From Thauera sp. (lineage in GTDB: Bacteria; Pseudomonadota; Gammaproteobacteria; Burkholderiales; Rhodocyclaceae), in assembly GCA_023150215.1 (NCBI GenBank), contig JAKLLJ010000128.1, positions 1 to 8,636 on the forward strand: a stretch of 8,636 nt of DNA, given 5' to 3'. A program made the position numbers and the translations under genes. Within the stretch, counting starts at the first letter, position 1. Each line of letters starts with the position of its first letter. The notes below the pieces were generated by a model, which was given only the letters and a program-made list of their open reading frames with translations, was not told where the DNA came from and ran no database searches. Shown piece by piece: positions 1 through 5,887 of the stretch.

Positions 1-177
1 GAGCAGCCGGCGATGGTGAAGATCGACGCCGAGAACAAGCTGGTCGTGCGTCGCGAGACGATCGAGGAGCTGATCGGCCGCCCCTACGATCTGCAGGAGA
101 TGCAGATCCACATGATCACCATGTCTGGCAACCTCGACCAGACCGACGACGAAATGACCCTTTTCTGGAACGCCTGA
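1..177 (+). CDS. dmpM: Phenol hydroxylase coupling/activator protein DmpM, C-terminal part (5' truncated)
   Basis: Frame 1 is open from the window edge to TGA at 175-177 and encodes the last 58 residues of a roughly 90-residue protein. The visible part (EQPAMVKIDAENKLVVRRET, then an IEEL-IGRPYDLQEMQI segment, and an end at MTLFWNA) resembles the small cofactor-free coupling proteins (MmoB/DmpM/TomA2 family) that bind the diiron hydroxylase and tune its activity. Position supports the call: it lies 22 bp upstream of dmpN, exactly as in dmpKLMNOP-type operons. The start codon, RBS and N-terminal third are outside the window. Identification rests mostly on context and the C-terminal pattern, because the family is poorly conserved. 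Confidence 0.85.
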   Translation, partial: EQPAMVKIDAENKLVVRRETIEELIGRPYDLQEMQIHMITMSGNLDQTDDEMTLFWNA

Positions 178-199
178 GAGCCCCAAAGGAGACAACACA

Positions 200-1753
200 A
201 TGGACATGCAAGTAGCCAAGAAAAAGCTCGGCCTGAAAGAGCGCTATGCGGTCATGACGCGCGGCCTCGACTGGCAGCCGTCGTACCAGAAGATGGAAGA
301 CATCTACCCTTACATCGCCTACGAGGGGATCAAGATCCATGACTGGGACAAGTGGGAAGACCCCTTCCGCCTGACCATGGACGCCTACTGGAAGTACCAG
401 GCCGAGAAGGAGCGCAAGCTGTACTCCGTGCTCGACGCCTACATCCAGAGCAACGGCCACCTCAACGTCACCGATGCGCGCTACCTCAACACCGTCAAGC
501 TGTTCCTGAGTGGCATCAGCCCGCTCGAGTACGTCGCGCACCGCGGCTTCGCCCATGCCGGCCGCCAGTTCCCCGGCCCCGGCCCGCGCGTCGCCTGCCT
601 GATGCAGTCGCTCGACGAGATCCGTCACGCGCAGACCCAGATCCACGCGATCTCGAATTACAACAAGTACTACAACGGCATGCATGACTTCCATCATGCC
701 CACGACCGCGTGTGGTTCCTGTCGGTGCCGAAGAGCTTCTTCGACGACGCCATCACCGCTGGCCCGTTCGAGTTCATGGTCTCGATCGGCTTCTCGTTCG
801 AGTACGTGCTGACCAACCTGCTGTTCGTGCCCTTCGTCTCGGGCGCGGCCTACAACGGCGACATGGGCACGATGACCTTTGGCTTCTCGGCGCAGTCGGA
901 CGAGGCGCGCCACATGACGCTCGGCCTCGAGGTGATCAAGTTCATCCTCGAGCAGGACCCCGCCAACGTGCCGATCGTGCAGCGCTGGATCGACAAGTGG
1001 ACCTGGCGCGGCTATCGCGTGCTGACCCTGGTGGCGATGATGATGGACTACATGCTGCCCAAACGCACGATGAGCTGGAAGGAAGCCTGGGAGGTGTACT
1101 TCGAGGAGAACGGCGGTGCGCTGTTCAAGGACCTCGCGCGCTACGGCATCACCATGCCCAAGTGCGCCGAGCAGATCGCGCTCGAGAAGGACCACCTGTC
1201 GCATCAGGCCTGGAGCACCTTCTACAACTATGCCGCGGCCGCCAACTTCCACACCTGGATGCCGGACGAGGACGAGATGGCCTGGTTGGCGGCGAAGTAT
1301 CCGAACAGCTTCAACAAGCACTACCGTCCGCGCTACGAGTTCTGGCGCGAGCAGGCAGCCAAGGGCAACCGCTTCTACAACAAGACGCTGCCCATGCTGT
1401 GCCAGACCTGCCAGATCCCGATGATCTTCACCGAGCCGGGCGACCCGACCAAGATCTGCTACCGCGAGGTCGATTACAAGGGCGACAAGTATCACTTCTG
1501 CTCCGACCACTGCAAGGAGATCTTCGAGCACGAGCCGGAAAAATATGTCCAAGCCTGGCTGCCGGTGCACCAGATCTACCAGGGCAACTGCTTCCCCGAG
1601 GGAACCGACCCGACCGTCGAAGGCTTCGATCCGCTCGCTGCGGTGCTGAAGTACTACAACGTCGAGCATGGCCGCGACAACCTCGACTTCGACATTTCCG
1701 AAGACAAGAAGAACTTCGCCGAGTGGCGTGGCCAGGCGACGAAGAACATCTGA
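200..1753 (+). CDS. dmpN: Phenol hydroxylase, diiron oxygenase large (alpha) subunit DmpN
   Basis: Encodes 517 residues, the usual length for DmpN/TomA3/PhhN. It is the catalytic subunit of the soluble multicomponent monooxygenase that hydroxylates phenol to catechol with O2 and electrons from DmpP. The diiron ligands are all visible: E110 (SPLEYVAHRG), E140 and H143 (DEIRHAQ), E201 (FSFEYV), and E235 and H238 (DEARH), i.e. two ExxH motifs in a four-helix bundle. Near the C-terminus, C401-x2-C404 and C434-x3-C438 form a four-cysteine, YHS/TRASH-like zinc site as known in phenol hydroxylases. The ATG at 200 is set by the Shine-Dalgarno AAAGGAG at 185-191, 8 nt upstream. It lies 22 bp after dmpM and 62 bp before dmpO, in one operon. 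No lesion was found. Confidence 0.97.
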   Translation: MDMQVAKKKLGLKERYAVMTRGLDWQPSYQKMEDIYPYIAYEGIKIHDWDKWEDPFRLTMDAYWKYQAEKERKLYSVLDAYIQSNGHLNVTDARYLNTVKLFLSGISPLEYVAHRGFAHAGRQFPGPGPRVACLMQSLDEIRHAQTQIHAISNYNKYYNGMHDFHHAHDRVWFLSVPKSFFDDAITAGPFEFMVSIGFSFEYVLTNLLFVPFVSGAAYNGDMGTMTFGFSAQSDEARHMTLGLEVIKFILEQDPANVPIVQRWIDKWTWRGYRVLTLVAMMMDYMLPKRTMSWKEAWEVYFEENGGALFKDLARYGITMPKCAEQIALEKDHLSHQAWSTFYNYAAAANFHTWMPDEDEMAWLAAKYPNSFNKHYRPRYEFWREQAAKGNRFYNKTLPMLCQTCQIPMIFTEPGDPTKICYREVDYKGDKYHFCSDHCKEIFEHEPEKYVQAWLPVHQIYQGNCFPEGTDPTVEGFDPLAAVLKYYNVEHGRDNLDFDISEDKKNFAEWRGQATKNI

Positions 1754-1762
1754 CCGCGACCG

Positions 1763-1788
1763 GCCGCGGGTGCCGGTGCACCCGCGGC
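1763..1788 (+). repeat. Perfect 10-bp inverted repeat (hairpin) between dmpN and dmpO
   Basis: GCCGCGGGTG at 1763-1772 and its exact reverse complement at 1779-1788 flank a 6-nt loop (CCGGTG). This gives a very stable GC-rich stem in the 62-bp gap between the dmpN stop and the dmpO start. No T-run follows, so it does not look like an intrinsic terminator. It ends 14 nt before the dmpO Shine-Dalgarno (AAGGAG, 1803-1808). A role in mRNA stability or processing, giving unequal expression of N and O, is inference. Confidence 0.6.
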
Positions 1789-1815
1789 GATCAAGCGCTA
1801 GCAAGGAGACAAGAC

Positions 1816-2175
1816 ATGGCTGTTGCCGCTGTTTCGAAATACGAATTCGCCCCCGCCGACTCGCAGGACAAGTTTCACGGTGCCCAGTTGCTCTACATCG
1901 GCTGGGAAGACCACCTGCTGTTCTGCGCGCCCTTCGCCTTCCCGTTCCCGCCGACCATGCGCTTCGGTGACGTCGTTGACGGGCCGATGCAGGCCGCCTT
2001 CGGCTACCACCCCGACTACGCGCAGATCGACTGGGCGAAGGTGGAGTGGTTCAAGTCGGGCAAGCCGGTCGCGTTCGACTTCGACAAGTCGCTGGCCGAG
2101 AACGGCCTCAAGCACAAGGACGTGATTCGCTTCCGCACCCCGGGCCTGAACGGCATCAAGGGTTCTTGCAGCTGA
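1816..2175 (+). CDS. dmpO: Phenol hydroxylase small (gamma) subunit DmpO
   Basis: Encodes 119 residues, the length expected for DmpO-type phenol hydroxylase subunits (phenol hydroxylase conserved region / TomA4 family). These pack against the DmpL-DmpN core and carry no catalytic metal. Family features include the N-terminal AAVSKYEFAPAD stretch, the aromatic YIGWEDHLLFCAPFAFPFP segment, and the VIRFRTPGLNGIKGSCS end. The ATG at 1816 is preceded by AAGGAG at 1803-1808, 7 nt away. The gene sits between dmpN and dmpP as in the dmp operon and has hairpin-forming sequence on both sides. It appears intact. Confidence 0.93.
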   Translation: MAVAAVSKYEFAPADSQDKFHGAQLLYIGWEDHLLFCAPFAFPFPPTMRFGDVVDGPMQAAFGYHPDYAQIDWAKVEWFKSGKPVAFDFDKSLAENGLKHKDVIRFRTPGLNGIKGSCS

Positions 2176-2185
2176 CATGCCTGGT

Positions 2186-2227
2186 GCGCCACGACGCGTC
2201 GGCCCGCGGGTGGGTACGTCGTGGCGC
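2186..2227 (+). repeat. Perfect 11-bp inverted repeat (hairpin) between dmpO and dmpP
   Basis: GCGCCACGACG at 2186-2196 is the exact reverse complement of CGTCGTGGCGC at 2217-2227, with a 20-nt loop that itself contains the 8-bp palindrome CCCGCGGG (2203-2210). It fills most of the 81-bp gap between the dmpO stop and the dmpP ATG. There is no downstream T-run. It is the second intercistronic hairpin of this operon but is unrelated in sequence to the N/O one. A role in mRNA stability or as a barrier between O and P is inference. Confidence 0.55.
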
Positions 2228-2256
2228 GGGACGGAACCGACTCACGGAAATCGAAG

Positions 2257-3312
2257 ATGAGCTACGAGCTGACCATTGAACCCATCGGCCAGACCATCGA
2301 GGTCGAAGACGGCCAGACCATCCTGGATGCGGCCCTGCGTGCCGGCATCTGGCTGCCGCACGCCTGTTGTCACGGCCTGTGCGCCACCTGCAAGGTGCAG
2401 GTCACCGACGGCGAGGTCGATCACGGCGAGGCCTCCAGCTTCGCGTTGATGGATTTCGAGCGCGACGAAGGCAAGACGCTCGCCTGCTGCGCACGTCTTG
2501 AGTCCGACGTGACGATCGAGGCCGAGATTGACGAGGAGCCCGATGCCGAATCGATCCCGGTGCGCGACTTCCCGGGCACCGTGACCCGGATCGAGGCGCT
2601 GACCCCGACGATCAAGGCGGTGTTCATCGAAACCGACGAGCCCCTGCACTTCCAGGCCGGGCAGTACATCAACTTCTTCCTCGAAGGCGGCGAATAAAGC
2701 CGCGCCTTCTCGCTCGCCAATCCGCCCTCCACCGGGCGTGAGGTCGAGCTCAACATCCGCATCGTCCCCGGCGGGCGTGGCACCACCTGGGTTCACGAGC
2801 AATTGAAGGTGGGCGAGCGTGTGCGCCTGTCCGGCCCTTACGGCCGCTTCTTCGTGCGCAAGTCGGCGCCCGAGGCGCTGCTCTTCATGGCGGGCGGCTC
2901 CGGGCTGTCCAGTCCGCGCTCGATGATCCTCGACCTGCTCGAAGCCGGCGACACCCGGCCGATGACCCTGGTCTATGGCCAGCGCAACCGTAGCGAGCTT
3001 TACTACCACGACGAGTTTCTCGCCCTCGCCGAGCAGTATCCGAACTTCAGCTACGTGCCGGCGCTCTCGGACGAGGCGGCGGAGTCTGGCTGGACGGGCT
3101 TCCGTGGCTATGTACACGAGGCCGCGACGGCGCATTTCGACAACGACTTCCGCGACCACAAGGCCTACCTGTGCGGCCCGCCGCTGATGATCGACGCGTG
3201 CATCACTGCGCTCATGCAGGGCCGCCTGTTCGAGCGCGACATCTATATGGAAAAGTTCTTCTCCGCGGCAGATGTGCAGCAAGTGCGCAGCCCGCTTTTC
3301 AAGAAAATTTGA
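2257..3312 (+). pseudogene. dmpP: Phenol hydroxylase reductase DmpP, interrupted by an in-frame stop
   Basis: DmpP passes electrons from NADH via FAD and a [2Fe-2S] centre to the diiron subunit. The reading frame from ATG 2257 to TGA 3310-3312 spans 352 codons, the family length, but codon 147 (2695-2697) is TAA. Before it lie the plant-type ferredoxin domain with C37-x4-C42-x2-C45 and C77, and the start of the FAD domain (HFQAGQYINFF, 131-141). Directly after it, in the same frame, come the flavin motif R149-A-F-S152 (RAFSLAN), the NAD-binding GGSGLSS (213-219), and CGPPLM (306-311). Translation would stop after 146 residues. The first in-frame ATG afterwards (2887, codon 211) and a TTG at 2803 both lie beyond the flavin motif and lack a clear RBS. 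No frameshift is involved, so this is either a single-base nonsense change or a sequencing error. No strong Shine-Dalgarno precedes ATG 2257. If real, the hydroxylase would need another reductase. Confidence 0.88.
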
Positions 3313-3324
3313 TTGTTGTTATTA

Positions 3325-3367
3325 AATGTCGAGATTGTAAATTTATTCATTGAAATCTCGATAAAAT
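3325..3367 (+). promoter_or_regulatory. Putative dmpB promoter/operator in an AT-rich island
   Basis: Between dmpP and dmpB (3313-3445) the composition turns sharply AT-rich (about 3302-3370), unlike the surrounding coding sequence. Box AATGTCGAGATTGT (3325-3338) recurs with one difference at 5196-5209 upstream of the GntR gene. An inverted pair, TCGAGATT (3329-3336) and AATCTCGA (3354-3361), forms a perfect 8-bp dyad with 25-bp centre spacing. TAAAAT at 3362-3367 is a plausible -10 but has no good -35. A short GCCGG/CCGGC dyad lies in the leader (3405-3420). The repeats are seen directly; promoter activity and GntR binding are inferred. Confidence 0.5.
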
Positions 3368-3445
3368 TTGCGCGTTTCACACCATCGTTTTCCAACCCAC
3401 CCGAGCCGGAATATACCGGCCGGGTCTTGCAGGAGGAGCATTCAC

Positions 3446-4375
3446 ATGGCCATGACTGGCGTACTGCGTCCGGGACATATCTCGCTGCGCGTCCTCGACC
3501 TCGAAGAAGGGGTCAATTTCTACAAAAACACGCTCGGTCTCGTCGAGACCGGGCGCGACGCCCAGGGCCGGGTCTACTTCAAGGCCTGGGACGAGCGCGA
3601 GCACAACAGCGTGCTGATCCGCCAGGCGGATTCGGCCGGGGTGGATTTCTTCGCCTTCAAGGTTGCCGACAAGGCCACGCTCGACAAGCTCGACGGCGAC
3701 CTGCAGGCCTTCGGCCTCAAGACCGAGCGCATTCCTGCCGGCGAGATGCTCGAGACCGGCGAGCGCGTGCGTTTCGAAGTGCCCTCGGGCCACTTGATCG
3801 AGCTCTACGCCGAGAAGACCGACGTCGGCAACGGGCAGTCCTATGTCAACCCGGACCCCTGGGTTCCCGATGCCGAACGCGGCATCGCGCCGACGCGCAT
3901 GGACCACTGCCTGCTCTACGGTCCGGACATCGAGAAGGTGCAGGAAATCTTCGAGAAGGTGCTCGGCTTCTACCTCGTCGAGCACGTGGTCATGGAAGAC
4001 GGCAAGACCGACCTGGCGATCTGGCTGTCGTGCTCCACCAAGGCGCACGACATCGCCTTCGTGCGTCACCCGGAGCCGGGCAAGCTGCACCACATCTCGT
4101 TCAAGCTCGACAGCTGGGAAAAGGTGCTGCGCGCGGCCGACATCATGTCGATGAACCGCATCTCGATCGACATCGGCCCCACCCGCCACGGCATCACCCG
4201 CGGCACCACGATCTACGCCTTCGATCCCTCGGGTAACCGCTTCGAGACTTTCTGCGGCGGCTACGACACCTATCCCGACTACAAGTCGGTGAAGTGGACC
4301 TGGGACGAGGTCGGCGCGGGCATCTTCTACCACGACCGCAAGCTTAACGAGCGCTTCCTGTCCGTCGTTTCCTGA
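3446..4375 (+). CDS. dmpB: Catechol 2,3-dioxygenase (extradiol, class I two-domain)
   Basis: Encodes 309 residues, close to the 307 of XylE/DmpB. This Fe(II) extradiol dioxygenase cleaves catechol to 2-hydroxymuconic semialdehyde. Two vicinal-oxygen-chelate (glyoxalase-like) domains are visible: N-terminal from LRPGHISLRVLDLEEGVNFY, and catalytic C-terminal from RMDHCLLYG. Iron ligands by alignment with XylE are H154, H216 (in LHHISF) and E267 (NRFETF). Active-site H201, H248 (TRHG) and Y257 (TIYAFDPSGNR) are also present. ATG 3446 is chosen because AGGAGGA (3431-3437) lies 8 nt upstream; the same frame runs open further upstream without an RBS, and ATG 3452 is a less likely alternative. It starts 133 bp after dmpP with its own probable promoter. 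No dmpQ-type ferredoxin gene, used elsewhere to re-reduce the iron, precedes it. It converges on the GntR gene. Confidence 0.97.
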   Translation: MAMTGVLRPGHISLRVLDLEEGVNFYKNTLGLVETGRDAQGRVYFKAWDEREHNSVLIRQADSAGVDFFAFKVADKATLDKLDGDLQAFGLKTERIPAGEMLETGERVRFEVPSGHLIELYAEKTDVGNGQSYVNPDPWVPDAERGIAPTRMDHCLLYGPDIEKVQEIFEKVLGFYLVEHVVMEDGKTDLAIWLSCSTKAHDIAFVRHPEPGKLHHISFKLDSWEKVLRAADIMSMNRISIDIGPTRHGITRGTTIYAFDPSGNRFETFCGGYDTYPDYKSVKWTWDEVGAGIFYHDRKLNERFLSVVS

Positions 4376-4412
4376 GTCCTGCGCGCTCGTCTTTGCCGGT
4401 TGGTGCCGCAAA

Positions 4413-4447
4413 GCATACGGGTCACCGCTGGTCGGTGGCCCGTATGC
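4413..4447. terminator. Convergent (bidirectional) terminator hairpin between dmpB and the GntR gene
   Basis: Arms 4413-4427 (GCATACGGGTCACCG) and 4433-4447 (CGGTGGCCCGTATGC) pair over 15 bp with one mismatch (G-U or A-C in RNA, depending on strand) and a 5-nt loop (CTGGT). It lies in the 89-bp gap between the ends of two convergent genes. Read on the minus strand the stem is followed by TTTGC, a short U tract; on the plus strand there is none. Position and stem length favour transcription termination or blocking between dmpB and the regulator, although the U tracts are weak. Confidence 0.7.
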
Positions 4448-4464
4448 GTGGCAACGTGGGGGGG

Positions 4465-5184
4465 TCAGCGCCGGCTGGTGCCGTCGAGGAAGTCGGTCGG
4501 CATATGCCGAACCGAGTCGAGCGTGCGCAGGATGTGTTCGGTGAGGATCGCGGTGGCGCGCTCGGCGTCGCGCGCGAGCGTGGAATCGAACAGGGCCTGA
4601 TGCTCGGCATGGACGTCCCGAGCCACCGGTTGCCGAAACAGGCTGATGCGGCGGTAGCGCTCGGACTGCTGGTAGAGGATGTTCTGGAAATGGCGGATCC
4701 AGCGCGAGGGGCTGGCAGCGATCAGTGCGTCGTGGAAGTTGCGGTTGCGCTTCTCCCACTCGTCGGCCGCTTCGCTGTCATGGTCGGAGAGTTTTTGCTC
4801 GGCGCGCGACAGGCGGTGGAAGGCCGCCACCACCGAGGCTTCCCAGTCCTCGCCACCGAGCGCGATCGACTGCCGCAGCGCTTCGGTCTCGAGCAGGATG
4901 CGGGTGCGGGTGATGTCCTCGAAGTCCTCGATCGAGATCGGCGCGACGCGAAAGCCGCGCTGCCCCTGGGCCACGACCAGCGCATCGGTCACCAGCAGCA
5001 GCAAGGCCTCGCGCAGGGTGCCGGCGCCTACGTCGTACTGGTCCTTGAGATGCTCGACGCGCAACTTCTCGCCCGGCGGATGCACGCCTTCGATGATGTC
5101 GCGGCGCAAGCGCTGGTAGGCGCCCTCGACCAGCGTTTTCGGTTCGGCGCTTGCCGGGGCTTGCGACAGTACGGCTTCGCTCAT
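4465..5184 (-). CDS. GntR-family (FCD subfamily) transcriptional regulator, likely repressor of the phenol cluster
   Basis: Encodes 239 residues, typical for FadR/FCD-type GntR proteins. The winged-helix domain occupies about 17-83, with LRRDIIEGVHPPGEKLRVEHL, recognition-helix region GAGTLREALLLLVTDALV, and the wing QGQRGFRVAPIS. The rest is an all-helical FCD effector domain with probable metal ligands N147, H151 (NFHDALIAAS), H195 (AEHQALFD) and H217 (LTEHILR). ATG 5184 is the first available start, since TAG lies in frame four codons upstream; no Shine-Dalgarno is seen. It is convergent with dmpB and divergent from the DUF336-led operon. In Comamonas testosteroni clusters, GntR repressors (AphS in TA441, PhcS in R5) control phenol genes; by location this may be the counterpart. 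Shared boxes at 3325-3338 and 5196-5209 suggest it controls dmpB and itself. The inducer is unknown. Confidence 0.9.
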   Translation of the reverse strand: MSEAVLSQAPASAEPKTLVEGAYQRLRRDIIEGVHPPGEKLRVEHLKDQYDVGAGTLREALLLLVTDALVVAQGQRGFRVAPISIEDFEDITRTRILLETEALRQSIALGGEDWEASVVAAFHRLSRAEQKLSDHDSEAADEWEKRNRNFHDALIAASPSRWIRHFQNILYQQSERYRRISLFRQPVARDVHAEHQALFDSTLARDAERATAILTEHILRTLDSVRHMPTDFLDGTSRR

Positions 5185-5195
5185 GATGGTTTGCT

Positions 5196-5262
5196 AATGT
5201 GGAGATTGTGCTGAGATTTTAGCCGACCAGAGCAGATTTCGCTGTGTGAATAAATCTCGAGA
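5196..5262. promoter_or_regulatory. Candidate operator sites in the GntR / meta-operon divergent region
   Basis: The 157-bp gap between the divergent genes is AT-rich and carries AATGTGGAGATTGT (5196-5209), which matches the dmpB-upstream box at 13 of 14 positions. A second GAGATTT follows at 5213-5219, and its inverted copy AAATCTC lies at 5252-5258, part of the 8-bp palindrome TCTCGAGA (5255-5262). The first box lies between the GntR start codon and its likely -10; the last abuts the rightward -35. Binding of both promoters by the divergent GntR protein is inferred from the repeats and their positions. Confidence 0.5.
5216..5221 (-). promoter_or_regulatory. Candidate -10 element of the GntR gene
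   Basis: On the minus strand 5221-5216 reads TAAAAT, a five-of-six match to the sigma-70 -10 consensus, 31 nt from the GntR ATG. No convincing -35 hexamer lies 16-18 nt upstream. The element overlaps the GAGATTT half-site at 5213-5219, an arrangement suited to autorepression. The call is tentative. Confidence 0.35.
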
Positions 5263-5269
5263 AAAAATA

Positions 5270-5298
5270 TTGACGTCGATAAAAGCCTGCATTAACGT
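5270..5298 (+). promoter_or_regulatory. Candidate sigma-70 promoter of the DUF336-dmpF-dmpG operon
   Basis: TTGACG (5270-5275) matches five of six bases of the -35 consensus and is followed, after 17 nt, by TAACGT (5293-5298), a weak -10. The AAATCTCGAGA half-site (5252-5262) ends 7 nt upstream of the -35, where a bound regulator could act. The string TCGATAAAA in the spacer (5276-5284) also occurs at the dmpB promoter (3358-3366). The start site is not known. Confidence 0.4.
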
Positions 5299-5341
5299 CC
5301 GCGTTTAGTTGCGAATGAGCCTCAGCACAGGAGTCACCGAT

Positions 5342-5773
5342 ATGCAAGTTGCAGTCCATCAGGCCACGATCAGTTGGGAGGCCGCACACGCCGCGGTCGA
5401 GGCTGCGGTCAGGGAAGCGCTGTCGATCGGCGTGCGCATCAACGTTGCCGTTGCCGACGCCTCCGGCAACCTGGTGGCTTTCCTGCGCATGCCCGGCGCC
5501 TTCCCGCAGTCGATCTCGATCGCCATCGACAAGGCGCACACCGCCGGCGGCTTCGGCTTTCCGAGCGGTGACTGGATGAAGGTATGCGCCGACAACGAGG
5601 GCATGAAGCTGGGCTTCTCGGTGCGTCCCGGCCTAGTCGTGTTCGGCGGTGGGCTGCCGATCCGCGTTGGTGGCGAGCTGGTCGGCGGCATCGGCGTGTC
5701 GGGGGCCTCCGAGGAGCAGGACAGCGACTGTGCTCGCGCCGGCCTGCGCGCGATCGGCGCCGACGCCGCCTGA
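5342..5773 (+). CDS. GlcG/HbpS-like DUF336 protein (haem-degrading/haem-binding family)
   Basis: Encodes 143 residues, the usual length for the GlcG/HbpS family (PF03928, formerly DUF336). Family features are the N-terminal AHAAVEAAVREALSIGVRINVAVADASGNLVAFLRMPGA segment (about 15-53), the AIDKAHTAGGF helix (about 61-71), and the C-terminal PIRVGGELVGGIGVSGASEEQDSDCARAGLRAI (about 106-138). ATG 5342 is preceded by AGGAG (5329-5333) with 8-nt spacing; the frame is open to ATG 5315, which lacks an RBS. No signal peptide is seen, so it is probably cytoplasmic. It heads the operon, 114 bp before dmpF, at the place where dmpC/D/E sit in the dmp operon. Family biochemistry is sparse (haem or iron binding in HbpS). 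Its role here is unknown; iron supply or protection for the dioxygenase is speculation. Confidence 0.88.
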   Translation: MQVAVHQATISWEAAHAAVEAAVREALSIGVRINVAVADASGNLVAFLRMPGAFPQSISIAIDKAHTAGGFGFPSGDWMKVCADNEGMKLGFSVRPGLVVFGGGLPIRVGGELVGGIGVSGASEEQDSDCARAGLRAIGADAA

Positions 5774-5887
5774 ACCTCGCCCAGCCATGACGATTGCAGC
5801 CGTGCGGCGGGCCGCTCCCCTCCCTCTCCCCGGATTGCCGCGCGGCCTGCATTCACGCCCAGGACCCCACCCCAAAGGAAGGAAGAC

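Noticed and set aside
116..1804. A 562-codon open frame on the minus strand across dmpN
   Set aside because: It is antisense to a full-length diiron oxygenase with all metal ligands; its composition (Arg/His/Val/Leu-rich, low complexity) is typical of antisense frames in GC-rich genes.
2803..3312. The downstream half of dmpP as an independent gene starting at TTG 2803
   Set aside because: No Shine-Dalgarno, a start in the middle of a conserved segment (EQLKVGERVRLSGPYG), and loss of the flavin motif; it is better read as the remainder of the interrupted dmpP.
3416..3432. GGCC...TTGC near the dmpB RBS as a sigma-54 (-24/-12) promoter
   Set aside because: GG-to-GC spacing is one base short of the required 10 and the match lies against the ribosome-binding site; upstream AT-rich elements fit better.
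3313..3445. AT-rich gap after dmpP as a remnant of a mobile element or lost dmpQ
   Set aside because: No transposase fragments, terminal repeats, target duplications or ferredoxin codons were seen; the repeats match the other regulatory region instead.
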